Positions 39,683 to 48,517 of a DNA stretch of 64,000 nt are shown piece by piece. The notes under the pieces were generated by a model, which ran no database searches, was not told where the DNA came from, and saw nothing but the letters and a program-made list of their open reading frames with translations. The stretch lies in contig NZ_CP023689.1 of assembly GCF_008704715.1 (NCBI RefSeq), forward strand, positions 7,750,001 to 7,814,000. The letters run 5' to 3'. Each line of letters opens with the position of its first letter. Positions within the stretch are counted from its first letter, which is position 1. Made by a program: the position numbers and the translations under genes. The DNA comes from Streptomyces chartreusis (GTDB lineage: Bacteria; Actinomycetota; Actinomycetes; Streptomycetales; Streptomycetaceae).

Positions 39683-41935
39683 GTGTCCCGCACCGCACTG
39701 CGAATCTGCCCCCTGTGCGAGGCCACCTGCGGCCTCACGCTCACGATCGAGGGAACCGCCGTCACCGGCGCCCGCGGCGACCGTGACGACGTGTTCAGCC
39801 GGGGGTTCATCTGCCCCAAGGGCGCCTCCTTCGGCGCCGTCGACGGCGACCCCGACCGGCTGCGCACCCCGCTGGTGCGCCGGGACGGCGAACTGCGCGA
39901 GGCCACCTGGGAGGAGGCCTTCGACGCGGTCGCCGCCGGACTGCGCCCGGTCGTCGAGCGGTACGGGCCCAACTCCGTGGGCGTCGTGCTCGGCAACCCC
40001 AACGTGCACACCGTGGCCGGCGCGCTCTACCCGCCGATCCTGATGGCAGGACTGCGCACCCGCAGCGTCTTCACCGCCTCCACGGTCGACCAGATGCCCA
40101 AGCACGTCTCCAGCGGGCTGCTCTACGGCGACGCCCTCGCGATCCCCGTGCCGGACCTCGACCGCACCGACCATCTCCTGCTCATCGGCGCCAACCCCCT
40201 GGAGTCCAACGGCAGCCTGTGCACCGCCCCCGACTTCCCGGGCAAGCTCAAGGCGCTCAAGGCCCGCGGTGGCACCCTCACCGTCATCGACCCGCGCCGC
40301 ACCCGCACCGCCAGGCTCGCCGACCGGCACGTCGCGATCCGCCCCGGCACCGACGCGCTGCTGCTGGCGGCGATGGCGTACGTGCTCTTCGAGGAGGACC
40401 TGGTCGCCCTCGGCGAGTTGGCCCCGCACGTCCAGGGAGTCGAGGAACTGCGCGCGGAGGTACGGGACTTCACCCCGGAGTCCGTCGCCGACGCCTGTGA
40501 CGTGGACGCCGGCACGATCCGTGCCCTGGCCCGCGAGCTCGCCGCCGCCCCGACCGCCGCCGTCTACGGCCGCATCGGCAGCTGCACCGTCCCGCACGGC
40601 ACCCTCGCCAGCTGGCTCGTGGACGTCCTCAACATCCTCACCGGCAACCTCGACCGCCCCGGCGGGGCCCTCTTCCCGCAGGCCGCCACCGACAAGACAC
40701 CCCGCCCCGCCGGCCCCGGCAACGGCTTCGCGCTCGGGCGCTGGCACTCCCGGGTCAGCCGGCACCCCGAGGCCAAGGGCGAGTTGCCGCTGTCCGCGCT
40801 CGCCGAGGAGATCGACACCGCCACCGCCGAGGGCGAGCCGATCCGGGCCCTCGTCGCCGTCGCGTCCAACCCGGTCCTGTCGGCCCCCGACGGCGACCGG
40901 CTCGACAAGGCCCTCGGCTCGCTCGACTTCATGGTCAGCGTCGACCCTTACCTCAACGAGACCTCGCGGCACGCCCATGTCGTGCTGCCGCCGCCCCCGC
41001 CCTCACAGAGCCCGCACCACGACTTCGCCTTCAACACCCTCGCCGTGCGCAACCAGGTCCGCTACACCCCCGCGGCCGTCCCGCTGGAACCGGGCCGCAT
41101 GGCCGAGTCCGAGATCCTGGCCCGGCTGATCCTGGCCGCGACCGGCATGCACGGCGCCGACCCCGCCGCCGTCGACGCGATGGTCGTCGACCAGACCCTC
41201 GGCAAGGCGGTCAAGGAGCCGCACTCCCCGGTGCACGGCCGCGACCCCAAGGAACTCGCCGCGCAGCTCACCGGCGTCAGCGGCCCCGAGCGACGGCTCG
41301 ACATGATGCTGCGCCTCGGCCCCTACGGCGACGGCTTCGGCGTACGCCCCGACGGGCTGACCCTTCAGAAGCTGCTCGCGCATCCGCACGGCATCGACCT
41401 CGGGCCGCTGAAGTCCCGTCTGCCGCAGCCGCTGAAGACCGTCAGCGGCAAGGTGGAGCTGCTGCCGGCGCCCATCGCCGGCGATCTGCCCCGGCTGCGG
41501 GAGGCGTTGCGGCACCGCCCCGAAGGGCTCGTCCTCATCGGCCGCCGGCATCTGCGGTCCAACAACAGCTGGATGCACAACGTCCCCGCGCTCACCGGCG
41601 GCTCCAACCGCTGCACCCTGCACATCCACCCGCAGGACGCCGAACGGCTCGGCGTACGGGACGGGGCGGCCGTACGCCTCAAGGGCGCCGGCGGAGAGGT
41701 GACCGCGCCCGCCGAGGTCACCGACGCCGTGCGGCCCGGTGTGGTGAGCCTGCCGCACGGCTGGGGTCACGACCGTCCCGGCACCCGGCTCGGCCACGCC
41801 GCCACCGACCCCGGAGTCAACGTCAACCAGCTCCTCGACGGCAGCCTGCTCGACCCGCTGTCGGGCAACGCGGTGCTCAACGGAGTGGCCATCGAGGTGT
41901 CCCCGGTGTCCGAAAAGATCACGGCTCTGACCTGA
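39683..41935 (+). CDS. Molybdopterin-dependent oxidoreductase (FdhA/NarB-like family)
   Basis: A 750-aa enzyme. The N-terminal [4Fe-4S] motif is RICPLCEATCGLTL...FICPKGA (CX2CX3C-Cys), followed by molybdopterin guanine dinucleotide domains (LIGANPLESNG, TLTVIDPRRTRTARLADRHVAIRPGTDALL, SRHAHVVLPPP) and a molydop-binding C-terminal barrel (LIGRRHLRSNNSWMHN). No Tat signal, so cytoplasmic. No partner subunit genes nearby, so substrate (formate, nitrate or other) is open. GTG at 39683 has GGGAGG upstream. Likely controlled by the upstream TetR. Confidence 0.88.
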   Translation: MSRTALRICPLCEATCGLTLTIEGTAVTGARGDRDDVFSRGFICPKGASFGAVDGDPDRLRTPLVRRDGELREATWEEAFDAVAAGLRPVVERYGPNSVGVVLGNPNVHTVAGALYPPILMAGLRTRSVFTASTVDQMPKHVSSGLLYGDALAIPVPDLDRTDHLLLIGANPLESNGSLCTAPDFPGKLKALKARGGTLTVIDPRRTRTARLADRHVAIRPGTDALLLAAMAYVLFEEDLVALGELAPHVQGVEELRAEVRDFTPESVADACDVDAGTIRALARELAAAPTAAVYGRIGSCTVPHGTLASWLVDVLNILTGNLDRPGGALFPQAATDKTPRPAGPGNGFALGRWHSRVSRHPEAKGELPLSALAEEIDTATAEGEPIRALVAVASNPVLSAPDGDRLDKALGSLDFMVSVDPYLNETSRHAHVVLPPPPPSQSPHHDFAFNTLAVRNQVRYTPAAVPLEPGRMAESEILARLILAATGMHGADPAAVDAMVVDQTLGKAVKEPHSPVHGRDPKELAAQLTGVSGPERRLDMMLRLGPYGDGFGVRPDGLTLQKLLAHPHGIDLGPLKSRLPQPLKTVSGKVELLPAPIAGDLPRLREALRHRPEGLVLIGRRHLRSNNSWMHNVPALTGGSNRCTLHIHPQDAERLGVRDGAAVRLKGAGGEVTAPAEVTDAVRPGVVSLPHGWGHDRPGTRLGHAATDPGVNVNQLLDGSLLDPLSGNAVLNGVAIEVSPVSEKITALT

Positions 41936-42067
41936 GCAAAGCTCTGACCTGGAGTTTTGCGCTTATTGCTCGCATGTCAACGTCTTGTTAACGCTGCCGA
42001 GCGAGTCCTAACGTCGTCGCACCCCCGGCCCTCGTGGGATGTTCAAGGGCGAACGTTAGGTATCCAC

Positions 42068-43477
42068 ATGCTGACCATCCTCGGCTTCGCCATGATCGCG
42101 ACCTTCCTGGTCCTGATCATGATGAAGAAGATGTCGCCGATCGCGGCGCTCGTGCTTATTCCGGCACTGTTCTGTGTGTTCGTCGGAAAGGGCGCCAAGC
42201 TCGGTGACTACGTCATCGAAGGCGTCACCAGCCTCGCCCCCACCGCGGCGATGCTCATGTTCGCGATCGTCTACTTCGGTGTGATGATCGATGTCGGCCT
42301 CTTCGACCCGATCGTTCGGGGCATCCTGAAGTTCTGCAAGGCCGACCCGATGCGGATCGTCGTCGGCACGGCGATCCTCGCCGCGATCGTCTCGCTCGAC
42401 GGCGACGGCTCGACCACCTTCATGATCACCGTCTCGGCGATGTACCCGCTGTACAAGCGCCTGAAGATGAGCCTGGTCGTGATGACCGGTGTCGCGGCGA
42501 TGGCCAACGGCGTGATGAACACCCTGCCGTGGGGCGGCCCGACCGCCCGTGCCGCCACCGCGCTCAAGCTCGACGCCAGCGACATCTTCGTCCCGATGAT
42601 CCCGGCCCTCGCCGTGGGTCTGCTCGCCGTGTTCGTGCTCTCGTACTTCCTCGGTCTGCGCGAGCGCAAGCGCCTCGGCGTGCTCACGCTGAACGAGGTC
42701 CTGGTCGAGGAGAAGGAGACCGAGACGGTTCTCGTGGGCTCCGCCGGCTCCGGCTCCGGTGCGGCCAAGTCCCCGGTGACGACCGGCGGTTCGGGCTCCG
42801 GCACCGACGCGGAGGACACCGAGGACGACGAGCGTTTCCAGGCCCTGGACCCCGACCGGCCCACCCTGCGCCCCAAGCTCTACTGGTTCAACGCGCTGCT
42901 GACGGTCGGCCTGCTGACCGCCATGATCATGGAATGGCTGCCGATCCCGGTGCTGTTCCTGCTCGGCGCCGCGCTCGCGCTCACCGTGAACTTCCCGCAC
43001 ATCCCGGACCAGAAGGCCCGTCTGGCCGCGCACGCCGACAACGTCCTGAACGTCTCGGGCATGGTCTTCGCCGCCGCCGTCTTCACCGGCGTCCTCCAGG
43101 GCACCGGCATGGTCGACCACATGGCCAAGTGGATGGTGGACGTCATCCCCGAGGGCATGGGCCCGCACATGGCCCTGGTCACCGGTGTGCTGAGCCTTCC
43201 GCTCACGTACTTCATGTCCAACGACGGCTTCTACTTCGGCGTCCTGCCGGTGCTCGCCGAGGCCGGTGCGGCGCACGGTGTCACCCCGCTGGAGATGGCC
43301 CGCGCCTCCCTGGTCGGCCAGCCGCTGCACATGTCGAGCCCGCTCGTCCCCGCCGTGTACGTCCTCGTCGGCATGGCGAAGGTGGAGTTCGGCGACCACA
43401 CCAAGTTCGTGGTGAAGTGGGCGGCCCTCACCTGTCTGATCATCCTCGCGGCGGGCATGCTCTTCGGAATCATCTGA
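42068..43477 (+). CDS. CitMHS-family citrate:metal/proton symporter
   Basis: A 469-aa transporter with about 11-12 hydrophobic segments. Family signs include SLDGDGSTTFMITVSAMYPLY, MNTLPWGGPTARAA and MSNDGFYFGVLPVLAE. A charged loop in the middle (about 215-265) is Glu/Ser/Gly-rich. CitMHS proteins import citrate complexed with Mg2+, Ca2+ or Fe3+ using H+. ATG at 42068. No adjacent citrate enzymes; the MFS gene follows 46 bp downstream, probably in one transcript. Confidence 0.88.
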   Translation: MLTILGFAMIATFLVLIMMKKMSPIAALVLIPALFCVFVGKGAKLGDYVIEGVTSLAPTAAMLMFAIVYFGVMIDVGLFDPIVRGILKFCKADPMRIVVGTAILAAIVSLDGDGSTTFMITVSAMYPLYKRLKMSLVVMTGVAAMANGVMNTLPWGGPTARAATALKLDASDIFVPMIPALAVGLLAVFVLSYFLGLRERKRLGVLTLNEVLVEEKETETVLVGSAGSGSGAAKSPVTTGGSGSGTDAEDTEDDERFQALDPDRPTLRPKLYWFNALLTVGLLTAMIMEWLPIPVLFLLGAALALTVNFPHIPDQKARLAAHADNVLNVSGMVFAAAVFTGVLQGTGMVDHMAKWMVDVIPEGMGPHMALVTGVLSLPLTYFMSNDGFYFGVLPVLAEAGAAHGVTPLEMARASLVGQPLHMSSPLVPAVYVLVGMAKVEFGDHTKFVVKWAALTCLIILAAGMLFGII

Positions 43478-43523
43478 TCCGCATCGCCCGGTCCACGCAC
43501 ACAGCTCACGGAGGACACGTTCA

Positions 43524-44762
43524 ATGAGGCCCGGTGGGAACCGCGGCTGGCTGCTCCGCCTCGTCATCGCCTTCAGCTTCGCGCAGGGGGCGGTGTCGAT
43601 GGCACGGCCCGCCGTCTCCTACCGGGCCCTCGCGCTGGGTGCCGACGAGCGGGCGATCGGTGTGATCGCGGGCGTGTACGCCCTGCTCCCGCTGTTCGTC
43701 GCCGTCCCGTTGGGCCGCCGGACCGACCACGGCCGCTGTGCCCCGCTGCTGCCGGTCGGCGTGGTCCTGATATCCGGCGGCTGTGCCCTCAGCGGCCTCG
43801 CGGACTCGCTGTGGGCGATGGCGGTCTGGAGCGGGGTGATGGGCCTCGGCCACCTCTGCTTCGTGATCGGCGCCCAGTCCCTGGTCGCCCGGCAGTCCGC
43901 CCCGCACGAACAGGACCGCAACTTCGGCCACTTCACGATCGGCGCCTCCCTCGGCCAGCTGGTCGGCCCGATCGCCGCGGGCGCGCTGATCGGCGGCCCG
44001 GACATGGCGGGGACCAGCGCGCTCGCCCTGCTGGTGGCCGGTGCGGGCGGCGCGGTCGCTTTCACCTCGCTGTGGCGCATAGAGAGCCCCGCGACGGCCG
44101 ACTCCCGCAGGGAACAGGGCGAGCGGGTGCCCGTGCAGCGCATCCTGCGGGCCCGCGGCGTGCCCGCAGGCATCTTCATCAGCCTCGCCGTGCTGTCCGC
44201 CACCGACATTCTCACCGCCTATCTGCCGGTGGTCGGCGAGCACCGGGGCATCGCGCCGGCCATGATCGGCGTACTGCTCAGCCTGCGCGCGGCGGCCACC
44301 ATCGCGTGCCGGCTGGTCCTGACGCCCCTGCTGCGGCTGCTCGGCCGCACCCTGCTGCTGACCGTGACCTGTCTGCTGGCGGCCCTGTTGTGCGCGGGCA
44401 TCGCGCTGCCGGTGCCGGTGTGGGCGCTCGCCGTGATCCTGGCGGTGCTCGGCTTCTGCCTCGGCGTGGGCCAGCCGCTGTCCATGACGACGGTCGTCCA
44501 GGCGGCCCCCGAGGGCGCCCGCTCCACCGCCCTCGCGCTGCGGCTGACCGGCAACCGGCTCGGCCAGGTCGCCGCACCGGCGTCGGCGGGGCTGGTCGCC
44601 GGGCTCGCGGGGGTGGCGGCGCCGTTCGTGATGCTGGGCGCACTGCTGCTGGTGTCGGCGGGGACAGCGCTACGAGCGCCCGCGCGGCCGGCGGGGGAGC
44701 CCGAGGACGCCGGTAAGGCGAGCCTGCCGAGGGCGATCTTGCGTCGAAAGAGTGGTATCTGA
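43524..44762 (+). CDS. Major facilitator superfamily transporter
   Basis: A 412-aa, 12-helix MFS protein. The loop 2-3 motif is LGRRTDHGRCAPLL; a second half begins around residue 215 (AGIFISLAVLSATDILTAYLP). Most similar in layout to drug-efflux MFS members, substrate unknown. ATG has GGAGG 8 nt upstream. It is 46 bp downstream of CitMHS, suggesting co-transcription. Confidence 0.85.
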   Translation: MRPGGNRGWLLRLVIAFSFAQGAVSMARPAVSYRALALGADERAIGVIAGVYALLPLFVAVPLGRRTDHGRCAPLLPVGVVLISGGCALSGLADSLWAMAVWSGVMGLGHLCFVIGAQSLVARQSAPHEQDRNFGHFTIGASLGQLVGPIAAGALIGGPDMAGTSALALLVAGAGGAVAFTSLWRIESPATADSRREQGERVPVQRILRARGVPAGIFISLAVLSATDILTAYLPVVGEHRGIAPAMIGVLLSLRAAATIACRLVLTPLLRLLGRTLLLTVTCLLAALLCAGIALPVPVWALAVILAVLGFCLGVGQPLSMTTVVQAAPEGARSTALALRLTGNRLGQVAAPASAGLVAGLAGVAAPFVMLGALLLVSAGTALRAPARPAGEPEDAGKASLPRAILRRKSGI

Positions 44763-44859
44763 TGGGCCGTAAGGCGCTGCTTCCACGATTCGGCGTGCAC
44801 ATGTGAAAGAGAGTCAGAAGAGCGATTTGTACGAAAATCGTCTGACTCGGAGGACTCGC

Positions 44860-45471
44860 ATGCCCACCACGCCTCTTCCACGCCGCGCCGCGCGCATCGC
44901 CGCCGTCACGGCGCTGACCGCCGCGCTGACTCCGCTCACCGGGATGCCGACGTCGGGAGCCGCGCCGATGGCGCCCGGCGACAATGGCACGCTCAAGATC
45001 CACACGGCGCCGTGGGACGGGGTCGCGCGCACGCCGTACGGGGACGCGATCGACGAGCCGAGGGTCTGCCGGTTCTACCTCGACGCGGCCAACTTCGAGA
45101 CCATCACGGCCGTCACCTGGAACATCGGGACCCAGCCGAATGTGCCGGGCGGCGCCACGCTGCGCGGGACCCTCAACCTCGCGGGGGGCATCGGCCACAC
45201 CGAGGACCTGAACCTGCCCGACGGGCAGTACCAGCTGACGTGGACGTTCACGGGCATCACGGGCGGCGAGCGGCAGAAGACCTTCTCGGTCGACTGCCGT
45301 ACCTCGATGACGACGCCCCCGCCCGGCCCGCAGGGCGGTCCGCCGGCCGGCGGTGGTGGCATCGCGCGCGGCGAGGCCTTCACCACGGTCGCCGGTGCCG
45401 GCATCGTCGGCCTGGCCGCGGTGGGCGGGGTGATGTGGTTCCGGCTCCGTCGCCGTACGCATGGCGCGTAG
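44860..45471 (+). CDS. Surface protein with signal peptide and C-terminal membrane anchor
   Basis: A 203-aa protein. Signal peptide 1-about 37 (TSGAAP), an extracellular beta-type domain (about 40-150, with two cysteines in VCRFYLDAANF and SVDCRTS), a Pro/Gly linker, and a C-terminal helix plus Arg-rich tail (AGAGIVGLAAVGGVMWFRLRRRTHGA). No LPXTG/LAXTG motif. ATG at 44860 has CGGAGGA upstream. Its 3' end overlaps the sortase gene by 11 nt, suggesting functional linkage. Confidence 0.75.
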   Translation: MPTTPLPRRAARIAAVTALTAALTPLTGMPTSGAAPMAPGDNGTLKIHTAPWDGVARTPYGDAIDEPRVCRFYLDAANFETITAVTWNIGTQPNVPGGATLRGTLNLAGGIGHTEDLNLPDGQYQLTWTFTGITGGERQKTFSVDCRTSMTTPPPGPQGGPPAGGGGIARGEAFTTVAGAGIVGLAAVGGVMWFRLRRRTHGA

Positions 45472-46339
45472 AAGACGCAGGCCCTGGTATCGCCGGCGCG
45501 CCTACCGCCTGGCGAGGACGGCCGTACTGACCGTCTCGCTGGTGGTGGTCTGCGTCCGGTGCGACCACGAGCGGCCCGGAGCCGGTACGACCGCTTCGGG
45601 CTCCGCCGAGGCCTCCGAGGTCCGAGCCGCCGGCACCGGAGACGGTGCCGGCGGGGCGGGCGCCGACTCCCGCCCTCGCGCGGGCGATCCGCCTCCCGGC
45701 ACCCGCGAGGCACCACCCGAACCACCCCCCGCCCCTGCCGTGCCCGCGACCGCCGGTACGGGCACGGCGAGCACCCCGGCCCCACTCACGCCCTCCCCGA
45801 CACCCCAACCCGCCCGCGCCGGAAAGTCCGCCAAGCGCCCCGCCGGCCCCGCCCCCCTGCCCCGCTCCCGCGCGACCCGCCTCGTCATCCCCTACATCAG
45901 CGTCGACTCCCCGCTGATGGACCTGCACCTCGACAGCGAGCGGCGCCTGCCCGCGCCCCCGGAGGACGAGCCGAACCTGGTCGGCTGGTACGCGGACGGA
46001 CCCTCACCGGGGGAGACGGGAACCGCCATCGCCGTGGGCCACCTCGACACCGATACCGGCCCCGCCGTCTTCGGCGGCCTCGGCGAACTGAAGCGCGGCA
46101 AGCGCATCGAGGTCCGGCGCGCCGACGGGCGCACCGCCGTCTACTCCGTCGACGCCATCAAGACGTACCAGAAGGACAAGTTCCCCAACCGGGAGGTGTA
46201 CGGCGCCCGGTCCCGGCCGGAGCTGCGGCTGATCACCTGCGGCGGCAACTACAACCGCAGGACCGGCTACACCGGCAACGTCGTCGTGTACGCCCATCTG
46301 AAGGCGACCCGGGAGCCGAAGGGCGGCGGCCGGCGCTGA
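45461..46339 (+). CDS. Class F sortase
   Basis: A 292-aa membrane-associated transpeptidase. N-terminal basic region and one helix (TAVLTVSLVVVCVRC), a long Pro/Ala-rich stalk (about 40-135), then the sortase domain: RLVIPYISVDSPL, catalytic His in AIAVGHLDT, catalytic Cys in LRLITCGG, Arg in NYNRRTGY. Class F enzymes are typical of actinobacteria and attach surface proteins to the wall. It overlaps the surface-protein gene by 11 nt. Its sorting signal is unknown; the LAETG LPMO at 3364 more likely belongs to class E sortases. Confidence 0.88.
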   Translation: MARRRRRPWYRRRAYRLARTAVLTVSLVVVCVRCDHERPGAGTTASGSAEASEVRAAGTGDGAGGAGADSRPRAGDPPPGTREAPPEPPPAPAVPATAGTGTASTPAPLTPSPTPQPARAGKSAKRPAGPAPLPRSRATRLVIPYISVDSPLMDLHLDSERRLPAPPEDEPNLVGWYADGPSPGETGTAIAVGHLDTDTGPAVFGGLGELKRGKRIEVRRADGRTAVYSVDAIKTYQKDKFPNREVYGARSRPELRLITCGGNYNRRTGYTGNVVVYAHLKATREPKGGGRR

Positions 46340-46579
46340 ATCCGGCCGTCCGTTTGCCCGCCTGATGGACAGCGGCGCCCGATTCGGCCCGTTCCCTTCC
46401 CCCGGCCGCATACATTCCGTTAACTTCCGTGACTCACACACCCCGTGCGACCCGCACGAGGCGTTCGACCGCGGAGCACCAGGGCCCGTCCGGCGGAGCG
46501 CGTGCCGGACCGTACGCACCCATCGCCCGGCATGCCGGACGGGCCCCGGCGCCTGAATGAGCCCCCGGGGGCATCCGTC

Positions 46580-47917
46580 ATGACACGCGCCATCTCCCTG
46601 CACGACGTGAGCAAGTCCTACACGCGGGGCACCCGTGTCGTGGACCGGCTCACACTGGACATCGAGCCCGGTGAGTTCCTCGTGCTGCTCGGGCCCTCCG
46701 GCTGCGGCAAGTCCACCGTGCTCAGGATGATCGCCGGTCTTGAGGAGATCGACGAGGGCGAACTGCTGCTGGACGGCGAGTGGGCCAACGACCTGCTGCC
46801 GGCCGACCGGCGCATCGCGATGGTCTTCCAGAATTTCGCCCTCTATCCGAGCATGACCAGCCGCGACAACATCGGCTTCCCGCTGCGCATCGAGGCGCCC
46901 GGCGAGGACCCCGGTACGCGGGTGGACGCCACCGCCCGAATGCTGGGCATCGAGGACCTCCTCGACCGCTTCCCCGCCCAGCTCTCCGGCGGCGAACGCC
47001 AGCGCGTCGCCATGGGCCGGGCCATCGCAAGGCACCCCTCCGCGTTCCTGATGGACGAGCCGCTGTCCAACCTCGACGCCAAGCTCCGCAACCATCTGCG
47101 CGCCGAGATCTCCGGTCTCACCCGCAAGCTGGGCGTCACCACGGTCTACGTCACCCACGACCAGGCCGAGGCGATGTCCCTCGGCGACCGGGTCGCCGTG
47201 CTGCGCGGCGGCGTCCTCCAGCAGGTCGGCACGCCCCGCTCGGTGTACTCGCTGCCGCGCAACGTCTTCGTCGCCGCCTTCATCGGCACCCCGCGGATCA
47301 ACCTGCTGCGCGGCGTCGTGCGCGCTCCGCTGGACGGTGCGATGACCATCAGCCTGGGCAAGCAGTACCTCCGGCTGCCCGAACCCCTTTGCCTGGACCA
47401 CCAGTTGCTGCGGGTGCAGCAGGGGCGCGAGGTGATCGTGGGCCTGCGTTCGGAGGCCGTCCGCATCGCGAAGCCCGCCAGTGCCCGCCCCGGCGAGGTG
47501 CACATCACCGGCCTGGTCGAGCATGTGGAGTTCCAGGGCCACGAGGTCCTCGTCCACTTCAACACCGGCTCCCGGCCGGCCGTCGTCCCCGACCTGGAGG
47601 CCCCGCGTCCGGCGCCGCCGGTCCGGCGCAGACGCCGTGACTCCGGCTCGGTGCTGGAGCGGCTGCGCAACCGCGCGGGCGCCCTGCGCGCCGGTCCTGT
47701 GGTGGCACTGGAGCACCCGGCCGACGGCGCCCACGACCCCGCGCCGCCCGAGGGCCGGCTGCCCGGCGACCTCATCGTCCGCACCACCCCGGACTTCGAC
47801 CTCCGGCACGGCATGCACGTCCCGCTCCTCGTCGACCTCGCCCATCTGTTCGTCTTCGACCAGCACGGCGACCGCATCTGCCCGGCCCCGACGCGACTGC
47901 CGGATCTGGAGGAATGA
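46580..47917 (+). CDS. Sugar-type ABC transporter ATP-binding protein (MsiK/UgpC-like)
   Basis: A 445-aa ATPase. Walker A LLGPSGCGKSTVLRM, Q-loop MVFQNFALYPSM, signature LSGGERQRVAMGRA, Walker B FLMDEPLSNLDAKLR, His-loop YVTHDQAEAM, then a TOBE-like C-terminal domain. It is longer than the usual 370-380 aa because of a basic insert around residue 345-385 (VRRRRRDSGSVLERL). No permease or binding-protein genes are adjacent, so like MsiK it may serve several importers. Confidence 0.85.
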   Translation: MTRAISLHDVSKSYTRGTRVVDRLTLDIEPGEFLVLLGPSGCGKSTVLRMIAGLEEIDEGELLLDGEWANDLLPADRRIAMVFQNFALYPSMTSRDNIGFPLRIEAPGEDPGTRVDATARMLGIEDLLDRFPAQLSGGERQRVAMGRAIARHPSAFLMDEPLSNLDAKLRNHLRAEISGLTRKLGVTTVYVTHDQAEAMSLGDRVAVLRGGVLQQVGTPRSVYSLPRNVFVAAFIGTPRINLLRGVVRAPLDGAMTISLGKQYLRLPEPLCLDHQLLRVQQGREVIVGLRSEAVRIAKPASARPGEVHITGLVEHVEFQGHEVLVHFNTGSRPAVVPDLEAPRPAPPVRRRRRDSGSVLERLRNRAGALRAGPVVALEHPADGAHDPAPPEGRLPGDLIVRTTPDFDLRHGMHVPLLVDLAHLFVFDQHGDRICPAPTRLPDLEE

Positions 47918-47947
47918 CGCACCTCGGACATAGGTAGTCATGGGTGC

Positions 47948-48400
47948 ATGAACGTGCAACTCACCCGAACTCGGGCTTCCTTGGTGGTCGCCGGCCTGCT
48001 CCTTGCCGTCGGCGCCCCGACCGCCTACGCCACCCTCGACGACACCGCCGCCGCGGTGCCGGCGCGCGGAGAGCCGTACGTCGAGACCCGGTTGTTCTTC
48101 GGCACCGCACGCCCCGACGGCGGCCCGGCCGTCACCGACCGGCAGTTCATGGAGTTCGTCGACGAGGAGGTCACGCCCGGTTTCCCGGACGGGCTCACCG
48201 TGCAGAGCGGGCGCGGGCAGTGGCGGGACGCGAACGGGACGATCGAGAAGGAGACCTCGTACGAGCTGATCCTGCTCTACCCCGAGGCGCTGGCGCAGGA
48301 CGGCGACCGCAGGATCGAGGGGATCCGGAGCGCCTACGAGAAGGCCTTCGGGCAGGAGGCCGTGGGGAGGGTGGACGACCGGGCGCGGGTCGACTTCTGA
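47948..48400 (+). CDS. DUF3574 exported small protein
   Basis: A 150-aa protein: signal peptide 1-about 28 (APTAYA), then the DUF3574 domain with ETRLFFGTARPDGGPAVTDRQFMEFVDEEVTPGFPDGLTV and SYELILLYPEA. DUF3574 proteins are small and of unknown function. ATG at 47948; it lies 30 bp after the ABC ATPase gene. Confidence 0.8.
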   Translation: MNVQLTRTRASLVVAGLLLAVGAPTAYATLDDTAAAVPARGEPYVETRLFFGTARPDGGPAVTDRQFMEFVDEEVTPGFPDGLTVQSGRGQWRDANGTIEKETSYELILLYPEALAQDGDRRIEGIRSAYEKAFGQEAVGRVDDRARVDF

Positions 48401-48517
48401 TGTCATGGGGTCCGGCTGATCGGCCGGGGTGTCTGGCGCGCAAAAACTATCGCCGCTAGTTTATGAGCCCGGCGACCGCAGCCGGACGACGAGGCGCCCC
48501 GCCCGGGAGGAAGCGTG

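Noticed and set aside
46004..48406. 800-codon open frame on the minus strand
   Set aside because: It lies antisense to the sortase end, the ABC ATPase and DUF3574 gene, all with clear family motifs; no domain in the antisense product.
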